A DNA stretch of 64,000 nucleotides, taken from NCBI RefSeq assembly GCF_014876185.1, contig NZ_JADALJ010000001.1:1364001-1428000 (forward strand), in the 5' to 3' direction. Of the stretch, positions 43,332-52,735 are shown piece after piece. Origin of the DNA: Rufibacter sp. LB8. GTDB lineage: Bacteria; Bacteroidota; Bacteroidia; Cytophagales; Hymenobacteraceae. Numbering within the stretch: position 1 is the first letter of the stretch; every line of letters starts with the position of its first letter. Both the position numbers and the translations under genes were made by a program. The notes under the pieces were generated by a model, which was not told the DNA's origin, did not search any database, and was given only the letters and a program-made list of their open reading frames with translations.

Positions 43332-44654
43332 ATGACTTTCACTTCCAAAATAAAACACGCTTTCCTCGCCTCCATCTTGCTGGGCAACCTGCTCACCGGC
43401 TGTGTGCCCGTAGAAGGAACTGGCACCGGAACGGGAACCACAAGTGCGGCTCTACGGTACGATGATGCCGTCTATTCCACAGATGTGCGGTCGGTGCAGC
43501 TGTATTCACGCAGTTACAATGTGGCCGATGTGCTGGCGCCGCCGGTAGTTTCCCTGGACCAGTCCAGCCCCTTGATTCTGGAGTTTGACCGCTTATCTGC
43601 GCCACGCGGAAGAGCGGTGGTGAAGTTGTACCACTGTGACATCAACTGGCAGCCGTCTTCCATTCAGCCCATGCAGTACGTGCAGGAGTTCAACGAATTC
43701 TTCATTATGGAAGTGGAGCCCTCGGCGGGGACCAAGGTGCCTTATTGGCATTACCGGTTTAGCGTACCAAGAGTGAAACTGAGCGGCAATTACCTGCTGG
43801 AAGTCTTGGAGGAAGGCGGCAACCGATTGTTGAGCCGCCGTTTTGTGGTTTTTGAGGAAGCGGTGCAGGTAGGCCTCAGACCCATGGCCACGCCCGGCGC
43901 CGGCGATAGAAACGTACGGCAGCAACTGGACTTCAACATCTTCTACGCGCAGTATCCGCTGGTGAATCCGGCGCAGGAAATTAAAGTAGTCTTGCGCCAG
44001 AACCACCGTTGGGACAATGGCAAATATTTCAACCGGCCTACGTTCACCCAAGAGGCCCAGCGCCGCTTGGAGTATCAGTTGTTTGACGTGGAGCAGACGT
44101 TTCTGGGTTTGAGCGAATTCAGGGCCTTGGACACCCGCAGTGAGCGGTTCAGCGGACTGGGCGTGGAGCGCCGCGACATTTCCACCAGCCCAGACCGCGT
44201 GTACGCCCTTACCGGCAAAAGCCGCGCCCGCGAGGCCTACAGCACCCAGCCAGACGCCAACGGCAAGTTTCTTTATGGCAGCCGCGAGTACGGCAACGCC
44301 CCTTTGAACGCCGATTACCAGCAGGTTTTCTTCCAGCTGCATTCCCCGGAACCCGCGCCCGGCCCGGTCTATGTCTTCGGTGGATTGAGTGATTGGCAAT
44401 TGCAGGAAGGCTTTAAACTAACCTATGACGCCGAAAACAAACTTTATTCCGGCTCCGCGCTGCTCAAGCAAGGCTATTACAACTACTATTTTGCGGTGAA
44501 AGGTGCCAATGGCCAGGCAGATGCCCGTTATTTTGAGGGTAGCCACTTCGCCACCGAAAATGTGTATGATGTGCTGGTTTATTACCGTCCGCCGGGCACG
44601 CGCGCTGACTTAATCATCGGGTACTCCACCATCACCTTCAATCCGCAGCGGTAA
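43332..44654 (+). CDS. type IX secretion plug-type lipoprotein (DUF5103)
   Basis: A 440-residue lipoprotein; the ATG at 43332 gives a signal peptide with lipobox LLTGC. The mature part matches the DUF5103 family (VKLYHCDINWQPSSI, MQYVQEFNEFFIMEVEPS, PYWHYRFSVPRVKLSGNYLLEV, and the end YVFGGLSDWQLQEGFKLTYD). A member of this family was found as the plug that closes the periplasmic side of the SprA translocon in Flavobacterium. With GldC it suggests a working T9SS and possibly gliding. Confidence 0.85.
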   Translation: MTFTSKIKHAFLASILLGNLLTGCVPVEGTGTGTGTTSAALRYDDAVYSTDVRSVQLYSRSYNVADVLAPPVVSLDQSSPLILEFDRLSAPRGRAVVKLYHCDINWQPSSIQPMQYVQEFNEFFIMEVEPSAGTKVPYWHYRFSVPRVKLSGNYLLEVLEEGGNRLLSRRFVVFEEAVQVGLRPMATPGAGDRNVRQQLDFNIFYAQYPLVNPAQEIKVVLRQNHRWDNGKYFNRPTFTQEAQRRLEYQLFDVEQTFLGLSEFRALDTRSERFSGLGVERRDISTSPDRVYALTGKSRAREAYSTQPDANGKFLYGSREYGNAPLNADYQQVFFQLHSPEPAPGPVYVFGGLSDWQLQEGFKLTYDAENKLYSGSALLKQGYYNYYFAVKGANGQADARYFEGSHFATENVYDVLVYYRPPGTRADLIIGYSTITFNPQR

Positions 44655-44686
44655 TTAATTGTTGATTGTTAGTTGCTGATTGTTGG

Positions 44687-44729
44687 ATTCCGTTTTCGGG
44701 CTCATTTTCAGAAATGAAGCCGAAAACGG
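44687..44729. repeat. dispersed palindrome, copy 18
   Basis: ATTCCGTTTTCGGGCTCATTTTC / GAAATGAAGCCGAAAACGG; one mismatch. It lies after an AT-rich stretch of TTGCTGATTGTT-type repeats (44653-44686). Confidence 0.88.
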
Positions 44730-44797
44730 GTTTTAAGTTCTTTTTCGTTCCCCTTTAAGTTGAATGTTTGAGTTAGCACAAGTTTCTCTGCAATTCA

Positions 44798-44980
44798 CTG
44801 CCGCAAGTTTAGCGCCAGCGTAACTTGTGGCTAACCACATGGTAAGTTTATAAACTTACGTATGTTGAGAAATCCACTTAACAGAAACCACATTCAAGCT
44901 GACGCTAAACTTGCGGCAGGGAAATAAAACGTGGTTCTCAACAGATGCCAATCATCCCCCTACCCCTTCAAAGGGAGACG
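44798..44980. repeat. MITE-like composite repeat, copy B
   Basis: GCCGCAAGTTTAGCG (44800) and its inverse CGCTAAACTTGCGGC (44903-44917), then ATCATCCCCCTA...CCTTCAAAGGGAG (44951-44976). Both pieces occur in copy A near menE. The hairpin and the CCCC-type arm are arranged differently, which suggests a decayed or composite element. No ORF is present. Confidence 0.55.
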
Positions 44981-45027
44981 GAATGCGTTTGAACCTGTAA
45001 GTTCTACGGAAATTAAAAAAGTCTAAA

Positions 45028-45070
45028 TCCCGTTTTCGGGCTCATTTCTGAAAATGAGCCCGAAAACGGA
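45028..45070. repeat. dispersed palindrome, copy 19
   Basis: Arms TCCCGTTTTCGGGCTCATTT / AAATGAGCCCGAAAACGGA; three bases before the TAG stop of the dehydrogenase on the minus strand. Confidence 0.92.
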
Positions 45071-45073
45071 AAG

Positions 45074-46030
45074 CTAACGGCCTTCCAAAAATGCTTTCAG
45101 CTTAGCTACCAGCACTTCATTGATGCGGATGTAAGATTCCTGGGTCCAGCCGGCGATGTGGGGAGTCAAAATCACGCGGGGATGTTGGTGCAGATAGGAC
45201 AGGCGCTCTTGTTGAGCAGAGGTCAGGGAAGTTAGTTTTTCATTCTCCAGCACATCCAGCGCTGCGCCTAACACTTTGCCAATCTTCATGGAATTCACCA
45301 GAGCCTGATGGTCCAGAACTTCGCCACGGGCGGTGTTTAATAGCCAGAGTGGCTTTTGAAATGCTGCCAAAAATTCAGCATTTGCAAAGTGATGGTTTTC
45401 CTTGGTGTAAGGAATATGCAGGCTGAGCACGTCGGCTTTTTTCTGAATTTCATGCAGAGAAACCAACTTCACGTGGCTAAACGGATTTTCAACGGGCGCT
45501 TTGTCAAAGGCCAACACTTCGCAGTCAAACCCAGCCAACCGTTTGGCGAAGGCTTTGCCCATGTGGCCGTAGCCAATCAGCCCTATGGTTTTGCCGCCAA
45601 TCTCCGCGCCGCGGTTCTCTTCGCGCAGCCAAAGGCCTTCACGAATCTGGCCGTCGCCTTGTTTGATTTTCCGAAATAAGGTCAGCAGCAAACCAAGTGT
45701 GTGTTCGCCCACGGCATCACGGTTTCCTTCGGGCGCGTTGATTAAAGTAATTCCCCTCTCTTCCAACACGCCATCGTCAATGTTATCCACGCCGGCTCCT
45801 GCTCTGGCAAGCACTTTTAAGTTAGGCGCATGCAGAAGCAAATCAGCCGTGATGCGCATTTTGCTCCGGACCATCAGCATGTGGAAAGCAGGCAAAAGGG
45901 CTGGAACTTCTTCTTTTTTTATTTCAGGGGCATAGGTTACCTCCACGCCAAGTTCCTGTAGCAAGGGCAAAAGGCTTTCATGCATCAAGTCAATGACCAG
46001 GCACTTGAAGGGCTTTTGAAGTGGCAGCAT
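45074..46030 (-). CDS. D-2-hydroxyacid dehydrogenase (SerA-like)
   Basis: A 318-residue NAD-dependent 2-hydroxyacid dehydrogenase. Substrate-domain motif RAGAGVDNIDDG, Rossmann GLIGYGHMGKAFAKRL, active-site Arg in NTARGEVLDHQAL, Glu and His in LTPHIAGWT. It resembles phosphoglycerate dehydrogenase without the ACT domain, so it may serve serine synthesis, though glyoxylate reductase or another hydroxyacid activity is possible. Its stop borders palindrome copy 19. Ten bases separate its start from the mgtE stop, so the two may share a transcript. Confidence 0.88.
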   Translation of the reverse strand: MLPLQKPFKCLVIDLMHESLLPLLQELGVEVTYAPEIKKEEVPALLPAFHMLMVRSKMRITADLLLHAPNLKVLARAGAGVDNIDDGVLEERGITLINAPEGNRDAVGEHTLGLLLTLFRKIKQGDGQIREGLWLREENRGAEIGGKTIGLIGYGHMGKAFAKRLAGFDCEVLAFDKAPVENPFSHVKLVSLHEIQKKADVLSLHIPYTKENHHFANAEFLAAFQKPLWLLNTARGEVLDHQALVNSMKIGKVLGAALDVLENEKLTSLTSAQQERLSYLHQHPRVILTPHIAGWTQESYIRINEVLVAKLKAFLEGR

Positions 46031-46040
46031 CTGTCAAGAA

Positions 46041-47393
46041 TTAAAGGTTGAGCAACACGTGGGCCACCAGGAAATACACCGCCAAACCCAGCAAGTCATT
46101 GGCCGTGGTGATGAAAGGTCCGGCGGCCATGGCGGGGTTCACACCGTATTTATCCAAAATCATGGGCGTGACCGTGCCCATAAACGAGGCCAGCAAGACC
46201 ACGCTGAACAAGGCCACCGCTACCACCAAAGACAAGGTAAATTCCACGCCGAACAACAGATTGAAACCCAGCACCAAACCCGACATGACCAAGCCATTAA
46301 TGACCGCCACCAACAGCACCTTTATAATACGGGCAGTGAAGTTGTCGAACAGAATGGTTTTATTGGCCAAGGTCTGGATGATGATAGAAGAGGATTGAAT
46401 GCCCACGTTTCCGCCGGTAGCGGTAATTAGGGGCGTAAACATGGCCAACGCCGGAATCACGGCAATGTCACCTTCAAACAAGCCAATGAAGCGAGCACCC
46501 AACAAACCGCCTACCATGCCAATCATGAGCCAAGGCAAACGGGCGCGGGAAAGCCGGAAAATGCTGTCGTCTTCCTCAATGTTCTCGGTGATACCGGTCA
46601 TCAACTGACGGCTGATTTCAGCCTGTTCCTGAATCACGTCAATGACGTCATCAATGGTGATACGGCCCAGCAAACGCCCTTGAATGTTGACCACCGGAAT
46701 AGCGTCCAGGTCATATTTCTGCATGATGGTGGCCACTTCCTGGTCTTCTTTGTAAGACTCTATGGAAATCACGTTGGGGTCATACAAGTCGGCAATAGGC
46801 GTTTGGTCATTGCTCAGAATCAGGGTTTTCATGCCCAATCGGCCCACCAGTTTGTCGCGGTCATCTACCACGTAAATGGCGTAGACTTTCTCCACGTCTT
46901 CGGCTTGCCGCCTGATTTCCTCAATGCATTGCCCCACTTTCCAGTTGAGGTTCACTTTGATTAACTCTTTCGCCATTAGACCGCCGGCGCAGTCCTCGTC
47001 GTAGTGCAAAAGGTCAATGATGTAGGCTACGTGCTCGCGGTCCTCTAGCTGCGCAATGATTTCCTCTTTGCGCTGCACGGTTTGCTCGTTGAGCACGTCC
47101 ACGGCGTCGTCAGACTCCATTTCCGCTACATAGCGGGCAATTTCCTCGTTGGTGAAATTCTTCAGGAAATTGGTCCGAACATCAGTGTCCAAATCGCTCA
47201 GGATTTCCGCGCCCACCTCGGTAGGCAGCAGTTCCATCACGTATTTGCTCTGGTCTGTGTTGAGTTCATAGAGCACCGTTGTGATGTCAACCGGGTACAT
47301 TTCCTCCATGTTGGAGAGAATGAACTCGGCGTCTCGGCGCTCAATGGCGTCTTCTATCTGGTCAATGAACTCCCGGGTTATTTCAGACTGCAT
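46041..47393 (-). CDS. mgtE: magnesium transporter MgtE
   Basis: A 450-residue MgtE-type channel. N-domain with helical repeats (residues 1-130, ILSDLDTDVRTNFLKNFTNEEIARYVAEMESDDAVDVL), two CBS domains to about 265, then five hydrophobic segments with GGNVGIQSSSIIIQ, part of the pore. The cytosolic part closes the channel when Mg2+ is high. Its ATG overlaps the rsmA stop by 11 bases, so the two are coupled. Confidence 0.95.
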   Translation of the reverse strand: MQSEITREFIDQIEDAIERRDAEFILSNMEEMYPVDITTVLYELNTDQSKYVMELLPTEVGAEILSDLDTDVRTNFLKNFTNEEIARYVAEMESDDAVDVLNEQTVQRKEEIIAQLEDREHVAYIIDLLHYDEDCAGGLMAKELIKVNLNWKVGQCIEEIRRQAEDVEKVYAIYVVDDRDKLVGRLGMKTLILSNDQTPIADLYDPNVISIESYKEDQEVATIMQKYDLDAIPVVNIQGRLLGRITIDDVIDVIQEQAEISRQLMTGITENIEEDDSIFRLSRARLPWLMIGMVGGLLGARFIGLFEGDIAVIPALAMFTPLITATGGNVGIQSSSIIIQTLANKTILFDNFTARIIKVLLVAVINGLVMSGLVLGFNLLFGVEFTLSLVVAVALFSVVLLASFMGTVTPMILDKYGVNPAMAAGPFITTANDLLGLAVYFLVAHVLLNL

Positions 47394-48165
47394 GCTCCTG
47401 AATCAATAGGGTCAGTTGAATAAAATCTTGTACAGATAACTGCTCAGCGCGCTTGTCGAACAATTTATCCTGGGCCACTTCCTGCGGAAGGTTGAACAGC
47501 TTAAGGCAGTTGCGCAAGGTTTTCCGGCGCGTGGCGAAACTAGCTTTCACCACCTGCATGAACAGCCGTTCGTTGCAGGGCAATTGCGGAACCTGGTTTC
47601 TGGTGAGCCTGATGACCGCTGATTTTACTTTGGGCGGCGGGTTGAACACGTGCTCATGTACCGTGAACAGGTACTCAATATCATAGAAAGCCTGCAGCAG
47701 CACACTCATGATGCCGTAGGTTTTGGACCCGTGCGGCGCGGCAATGCGTTCGGCTACTTCCTTCTGAATCATGCCCACCACTTCGGGCACCTGGTCGCGG
47801 TGGTCCAGTACCTTGAAGAAGATTTGGCTGGAGATGTTGTACGGAAAATTACCGATGACCGCAAACGGGCCTGAGAACAAGGTTTTTAGGTCGGTTTTCA
47901 GGAAATCGGCCAGCAGGACACGGCCTTCCAGTTGCGGAAAATGCTCGTTGAGCCACGCAATGCTTTCGCGGTCAATGTCTACAATGGTGGTTTTGTATTC
48001 TGGGTGCTGCACCAGGTACTGGGTGAGCACGCCCATGCCGGGGCCTACCTCCAGCACGTCCTGTACCCCTCCGGGCAAGCGCAAGGCCTCTACTATGTTC
48101 TGCGCAATATTCAGGTCAGTCAGGAAATGCTGACCCAGGTGTTTCTTGGGCTGGACGGGCTTCAC
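47383..48165 (-). CDS. rsmA: 16S rRNA (adenine1518-N6/adenine1519-N6)-dimethyltransferase
   Basis: Dimethylates two adjacent adenines in helix 45 of 16S rRNA. The GTG at 48165 gives a 260-residue protein starting at VKPVQPKKHLGQHFL, the family's conserved N-terminus; an ATG at 48228 would overlap the divergent aminopeptidase start and adds unlike residues. SAM motif VLEVGPGMGVLTQYL, motif IV NFPYNISSQIFFK and the family FxPPPKVKSAV-type FNPPPKVKSAVIRL are present. Confidence 0.95.
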   Translation of the reverse strand: MKPVQPKKHLGQHFLTDLNIAQNIVEALRLPGGVQDVLEVGPGMGVLTQYLVQHPEYKTTIVDIDRESIAWLNEHFPQLEGRVLLADFLKTDLKTLFSGPFAVIGNFPYNISSQIFFKVLDHRDQVPEVVGMIQKEVAERIAAPHGSKTYGIMSVLLQAFYDIEYLFTVHEHVFNPPPKVKSAVIRLTRNQVPQLPCNERLFMQVVKASFATRRKTLRNCLKLFNLPQEVAQDKLFDKRAEQLSVQDFIQLTLLIQEHAV

Positions 48166-48220
48166 TGGTTTTCGGTTTCCGTTTGTTAAGGCTATATTGC
48201 AGGCCAAAGATACACAACAT

Positions 48221-49657
48221 ATGCGCACAGAACTGACCTACGCTGCAACATTACCCGCAAATACCAGCACCGCTGTGTTGGTGCCGGGCCGCGAGCACCT
48301 CCCCGAGGAACTTTTCTCCGCTGATGAACGCACCTATATCAATCGCCAGCTAGACCTGAAAAGCACGCTGGTGACCATCAATAAACTCACCCACCAGTTG
48401 TATTTGGTACTGACAGAGCCAAAGAAATCAGGCACCCTCACCCAGGAAGCCCTTCGCAAAGCCGGCCACGCCCTGCACCAACGCCTCACCGCTGACAAAG
48501 TGGAAAGCATAGCCTTAGTGGATAGCGCTGATGCTGATGCGGCTCTGTTTGTTGCTGAAGGTTTGGTATTGAGCAATTATTCCTTTCAGGGATATAAAAC
48601 GGAGAAAGCCACGCCACCTGTCCTGAAATCAGTGACCATTTCTGGCAAGAACCTTTCTGCGACACAAGTAACAGAGTTGGGCAATTTACTGGATGCGGTT
48701 TATCATACCCGCGATCTGGTGAACACGCCTCCCAATATGCAGACGGCCTCCATCTTGAGTGAGCAAATAACGGAGATGCTGAGCGGTACCGAGGTAAAAG
48801 TGGAAGTGCTGGACCTGGTGCAGATTCAATCCCTGAAAATGGGTGGATTGTTGGCCGTGAACCAAGCCTCAGACGAAGCTCCTACGTTCAACATTCTGGA
48901 ATACAAACCCGCCAACGCCACCAACACCCAACCCGTGGTACTGGTGGGGAAAGGCGTAGTCTATGACACCGGCGGATTGAGCATCAAGCCCACGCCCAAT
49001 TCTATGGACTACATGAAATCAGACATGTCGGGTGCCGCTTCCGTGGCCGGCACGCTGTATGCCTTGGCTAAGAACAACATTCCCCTGCACGTGATTGGCT
49101 TGATTCCGGCCACTGATAACTTGGTGAGCGACAAAGGCTTTATGCCCGGCGACGTAATTACCATGCACAGTGGGCACACCGTGGAAGTCCTGAACACCGA
49201 TGCAGAAGGCCGTTTAATTTTAGCTGATGCCCTGCATTTTGCCAAGCGCTACAACCCTGCCTTGGTGATTGATATTGCCACCCTCACCGGAGCTGCCGCC
49301 CGCGCCGTAGGCCGTGAAGGCATTGTGATGATGGGCACCGCCAATGACGTGTTGAAAACCGACTTAAAGTTTGCCGGAGACATGGCCCATGAACGCTTGG
49401 TAGAATTGCCTTTGTGGGAAGAATACCACGAGCATATAAAATCTGACATCGCAGACATTAAAAACATCGGCGCAGCTGAGGCTGGAGCCATTTCAGCAGG
49501 CAAATTCCTGGAATTCTTTACTAATTACCCTTGGATTCACCTGGACATCGCCGGCACGGCCTACCTGTTGAGCCCAGATTCTTACAGAGGTAAACATGCC
49601 ACCGGCAGCAGCGTGCGTTTGCTGTATCATTTCCTGTCTTCCCAAGCCACCGCCTAG
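48221..49657 (+). CDS. leucyl aminopeptidase (M17)
   Basis: A 478-residue cytosolic M17 aminopeptidase that removes N-terminal residues from peptides with two metal ions. N-terminal macro-like domain, then the catalytic domain with VLVGKGVVYDTGGLSIKP, KSDMSGAASVAG, and the family signature NTDAEGRLILADAL. The start at 48221 fits the divergent layout with rsmA; the frame extends upstream into rsmA but without family sequence. pdxA follows three bases after the stop, hinting at coupling. Confidence 0.93.
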   Translation: MRTELTYAATLPANTSTAVLVPGREHLPEELFSADERTYINRQLDLKSTLVTINKLTHQLYLVLTEPKKSGTLTQEALRKAGHALHQRLTADKVESIALVDSADADAALFVAEGLVLSNYSFQGYKTEKATPPVLKSVTISGKNLSATQVTELGNLLDAVYHTRDLVNTPPNMQTASILSEQITEMLSGTEVKVEVLDLVQIQSLKMGGLLAVNQASDEAPTFNILEYKPANATNTQPVVLVGKGVVYDTGGLSIKPTPNSMDYMKSDMSGAASVAGTLYALAKNNIPLHVIGLIPATDNLVSDKGFMPGDVITMHSGHTVEVLNTDAEGRLILADALHFAKRYNPALVIDIATLTGAAARAVGREGIVMMGTANDVLKTDLKFAGDMAHERLVELPLWEEYHEHIKSDIADIKNIGAAEAGAISAGKFLEFFTNYPWIHLDIAGTAYLLSPDSYRGKHATGSSVRLLYHFLSSQATA

Positions 49658-49660
49658 TTT

Positions 49661-50689
49661 ATGGAGCACAAAAACAAGCCCCGCATAGGCATCACCATTG
49701 GTGACATTGCCGGCATTGGCCCCGAAGTGATTCTGAAAACCCTAGCTGACAGCCGCGTTTTGAATTATTGTACGCCAATCATCTACGGCAACGCCAACGT
49801 AGTCAACAAATACCGAAAGTTACTGGCCCTAGAGAATTTCAGTTTTCAGCAGGTACAGGCCTTTGACCAACTGCACCCCAAAAAGGTGAACGTGCTCAAC
49901 TGCCAGGAAGAAGAGGTAGAATTCACGCCTGGTACGCCTACGCCCGCCACTGGTGCCTTAGCCCGCGCTGCCTTGTTGCGTGCCGCCCAGGACCTGAAAG
50001 ACGGCCACATTCAGGCCGTGGTCACCGCCCCCATTGACAAAGACAACACCCAGGGCGAAGGCTTCCATTTCCCCGGCCACACCGAGTTTTTCACCACTTT
50101 TTTCAATGCGCCGGAAAGTTTGATGTTTCTGGTAGCAGAGAAATTTAGAGTGGCCACCGTCACCGGGCATCTGCCCTTGAAAGACGTGGCTAATGTATTG
50201 ACCGCCGAACTGCTAATCCGGAAAATCAACATCCTGGAGAACTCGCTCAAGCAGGACTTCGGGATTCAGAAACCCAAGATTGCCGTGCTGGGCCTCAACC
50301 CACATGCCGGCGAGAATGGTTTGCTGGGCTCAGAGGAAACTGAGATTGTGATTCCGGTGATTGAACAGCTGCGCAACAAAGGCAACCTGGTCTTCGGGCC
50401 CTACCCTGCCGACGGGTTCTTCGGGACGCGCAGTTACCAGAAATTTGATGCCACTTTGGCGCTGTATCATGACCAAGGCTTGATTCCATTCAAGACGCTG
50501 GCCTTTGAACGCGGGGTGAACTTCACGGCGGGCTTGCCTATTGTCCGCACCTCGCCAGACCACGGCACCGCCTATGACATTGCCGGCCAGAACAAGGCAG
50601 ACGAGACTTCGTTCAGAGAAGCCTTGTTTATGGCAGTAGATATTCTGCGGGCCCGGGCGGGCATATTAGAAGACTCCATAAGAAGATAG
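49661..50689 (+). CDS. pdxA: 4-hydroxythreonine-4-phosphate dehydrogenase
   Basis: NAD-dependent step in the DXP-dependent route to pyridoxal phosphate. A 342-residue enzyme with family features: ITIGDIAGIGPEVILK at the start, metal ligand His in FPGHTEFF, AVLGLNPHAGENGLLG, and HDQGLIPFKTLAF with the second metal His, ending with SPDHGTAYDIAG. The start follows the aminopeptidase stop by three bases. The downstream region has two palindrome copies. Confidence 0.96.
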   Translation: MEHKNKPRIGITIGDIAGIGPEVILKTLADSRVLNYCTPIIYGNANVVNKYRKLLALENFSFQQVQAFDQLHPKKVNVLNCQEEEVEFTPGTPTPATGALARAALLRAAQDLKDGHIQAVVTAPIDKDNTQGEGFHFPGHTEFFTTFFNAPESLMFLVAEKFRVATVTGHLPLKDVANVLTAELLIRKINILENSLKQDFGIQKPKIAVLGLNPHAGENGLLGSEETEIVIPVIEQLRNKGNLVFGPYPADGFFGTRSYQKFDATLALYHDQGLIPFKTLAFERGVNFTAGLPIVRTSPDHGTAYDIAGQNKADETSFREALFMAVDILRARAGILEDSIRR

Positions 50690-50690
50690 G

Positions 50691-50736
50691 AATGCGTTTT
50701 GGGGCTCATTTTCAAAAATGAGCCCCAAAACGCATT
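50691..50736. repeat. dispersed palindrome, copy 20
   Basis: Perfect variant AATGCGTTTTGGGGCTCATT / AATGAGCCCCAAAACGCATT. It directly follows the pdxA stop. Confidence 0.93.
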
Positions 50737-50781
50737 GGTAATTAATTGTTTCTTGTACATAAATAGATTTTAGCGAGTCAG

Positions 50782-50833
50782 ACATTTCCGTTTTTGGCCC
50801 CGTTTCCGGAAATGAGCCCGAAAACGGAAATGT
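50782..50833. repeat. dispersed palindrome, copy 21
   Basis: Outer stem ACATTTCCG pairs with CGGAAATGT; the middle has TTTTTGGCCCCG against GAGCCCGAAAA, with some mismatches. It lies 45 bases from copy 20. Confidence 0.9.
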
Positions 50834-50883
50834 AATTCCCGCGCAAAAAAGGCATTTGTATTTTATAATTCAGATATTCTTGC

Positions 50884-50891
50884 TAATTTTG
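50884..50891 (+). promoter_or_regulatory. Bacteroidota -7 box for DUF177-rpmF-plsX-fabH
   Basis: TAATTTTG, 24 bases before the GTG start of the DUF177 gene; TTTG at 50855-50858 is a possible -33, at longer than usual spacing. Confidence 0.55.
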
Positions 50892-50914
50892 CGACTTGCA
50901 AAAAAAGAGGCAAC

Positions 50915-51469
50915 GTGAAGGAGATTAAGAAATACGATATCAATCTTGTCAAGCTGGGCAACAAGGCCCATGACTACGAGTTTGAGTTGGACAACCGCTT
51001 CTTTGAGATGTTTGACCAAGATTTAGTCTTGGGCGGCCACCTGAAAGCAGACGTGACTTTACTCAAGTCTGAGCTTCTTTTGCAGTTTGACTTCCACATC
51101 AAAGGAACGGTAACCCTGACCTGCGACCGGAGCCTGGAGGAATTTGAGCATCCCCTGGAAGTAAAACAGACGCTGTTGGCGCGCTACGGCCCAGAAGACC
51201 TGGAACTAGACGTGAACGTGTTGCAGATTGTACCTGAGACGCAGTACATCAACGTGGCCCAGCACCTCTATGATTACATAGGCCTGGCGCTGCCCATGAA
51301 GAAGCTGCACCCCCGGTTTGTAGAAGAAGACCAACAACGGGAGATAGACCCAGAGGCAGACGGCCTTTTGATTTACTCCACCGGCTACGCCGAAGATGAT
51401 ACCGAGGACGATGATGACGAAGAAGGCCCCGTGGACCCGCGCTTCGCCGCCCTCAAGAAGCTTAAATAA
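50915..51469 (+). CDS. DUF177 (YceD-type) protein
   Basis: A 184-residue protein of the YceD/DUF177 family, with a GTG start. The middle DFHIKGTVTLTCDRSLEEFEHPLEV has the Cys and Asp typical of the family; the C-terminus is acidic (DDTEDDDDEEGPVDPRFAALKKLK), as in homologues. Proteins of this family lie before rpmF and are linked to rRNA processing/ribosome assembly. It starts a four-gene cluster. Confidence 0.9.
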   Translation: MKEIKKYDINLVKLGNKAHDYEFELDNRFFEMFDQDLVLGGHLKADVTLLKSELLLQFDFHIKGTVTLTCDRSLEEFEHPLEVKQTLLARYGPEDLELDVNVLQIVPETQYINVAQHLYDYIGLALPMKKLHPRFVEEDQQREIDPEADGLLIYSTGYAEDDTEDDDDEEGPVDPRFAALKKLK

Positions 51470-51500
51470 GTTTTTAACCAATTAGTAATAACTACCAGAG

Positions 51501-51695
51501 ATGGCACATCCTAAGCGAAAAATCTCCAAAACCAGAAGAGATAAGAGAAGAACGCACGACAAAATCACGCCGAAAGCGATTTCTATCTGCCCTAACACCG
51601 GCGAGGTGCACCAATACCACAGAGCGTACGTTGTAGACGGCGATCTGTACCGTAACGGCAAAGTGGCCATCAAAAATTATACCTCTGTTGCGTAA
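51501..51695 (+). CDS. rpmF: 50S ribosomal protein L32
   Basis: A 64-residue ribosomal protein with start [17 protein letters not shown] and [16 protein letters not shown], the L32 signature for Bacteroidota. Of the usual four zinc-ligand Cys only one remains ([15 protein letters not shown]), so it is a zinc-free form. It lies between DUF177 and plsX as in many bacteria. Confidence 0.97.
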   Translation: MAHPKRKISKTRRDKRRTHDKITPKAISICPNTGEVHQYHRAYVVDGDLYRNGKVAIKNYTSVA

Positions 51696-51759
51696 TAAAG
51701 CTTGCCTAATCAGGCTTTATTTTAGTTACTTGTAGGATAATTTACGAAACACGCTTTAC

Positions 51760-52701
51760 ATGAAAATAGCTCTGGACGCAATGGGTGGCGATTTCGCTCC
51801 TCAGGCAGTTGTAGAAGGCGCACTTTTGGCGGCTGAGACATTAACGGATGAGGTTGAGATTTTCCTGATTGGGGATGAAACCACTATCCAAGACCTCCTG
51901 CAAAAGCACGGCTACACTGGGTCCAGAATTAAGGTTGTTCACGCATCTCAAGTCATTGGGATGGGTGAACACCCTACTAAAGCGCTTACCCAAAAACCAG
52001 ATTCCAGCATTGCGGTAGGCTACGGCATGCTGGCCTCTAAAAAAGCAGACGCCTTCTGCAGCGCCGGCAACACCGGTGCCATGCTGGTGGGCGCCGTGTT
52101 CAGCGTAAAACAGGTAGAAGGCATACTTCGGCCAGCGCTGGCCAGCTTTATCCCCAAACTCTCCGGCGGACTAGGCGTGCTCCTGGACGTTGGCGCCATT
52201 GCCGACTGCAAACCAGAGATTCTGGAACAGTTTGGTGAGATTGGCTCTATCTGCGCAGAATTAGTCCTGGACATTAAGAACCCACGCGTGGGCTTAATGA
52301 ACCTGGGCGAAGAGGAAGGCAAAGGCACCATGGTGACCCAACCTGCCCACAAACTCCTCAAAGAAAACAAATCCATCAACTTTATCGGGAACATTGAGGG
52401 CCGCGACGTTTTCAATGACAAAGCAGACGTAATTGTTTGTGACGGTTTTACCGGTAACGTGATCCTCAAACTCGCGGAGTCTATCTATGACATCATCCGG
52501 GAGAAAAACATCAGAGACCCTTTCTTTGACCGTTTCAATTATGAAGCGGTAGGCGGTAGCCCTGTGTTAGGGGTGAACGGCAACGCGGTGATTGGGCATG
52601 GTGTCTCCACCCCTACCGCTATCTGCAACATGGTGCATCTGGCTAATAAAATGGCCGAGACCCACATAGCAGATAAATTCAAACAACACTTCAGCGCCTA
52701 A
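51760..52701 (+). CDS. plsX: phosphate acyltransferase PlsX
   Basis: Forms acyl-phosphate from acyl-ACP for phospholipid synthesis. A 313-residue enzyme with start [55 protein letters not shown] and [18 protein letters not shown], all PlsX motifs. It is membrane-associated through amphipathic helices in known members. fabH follows 34 bases later. Confidence 0.97.
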   Translation: MKIALDAMGGDFAPQAVVEGALLAAETLTDEVEIFLIGDETTIQDLLQKHGYTGSRIKVVHASQVIGMGEHPTKALTQKPDSSIAVGYGMLASKKADAFCSAGNTGAMLVGAVFSVKQVEGILRPALASFIPKLSGGLGVLLDVGAIADCKPEILEQFGEIGSICAELVLDIKNPRVGLMNLGEEEGKGTMVTQPAHKLLKENKSINFIGNIEGRDVFNDKADVIVCDGFTGNVILKLAESIYDIIREKNIRDPFFDRFNYEAVGGSPVLGVNGNAVIGHGVSTPTAICNMVHLANKMAETHIADKFKQHFSA

Positions 52702-52735
52702 CCGTGCGCCTCACCAGACAAGCCCTCAGAACAAT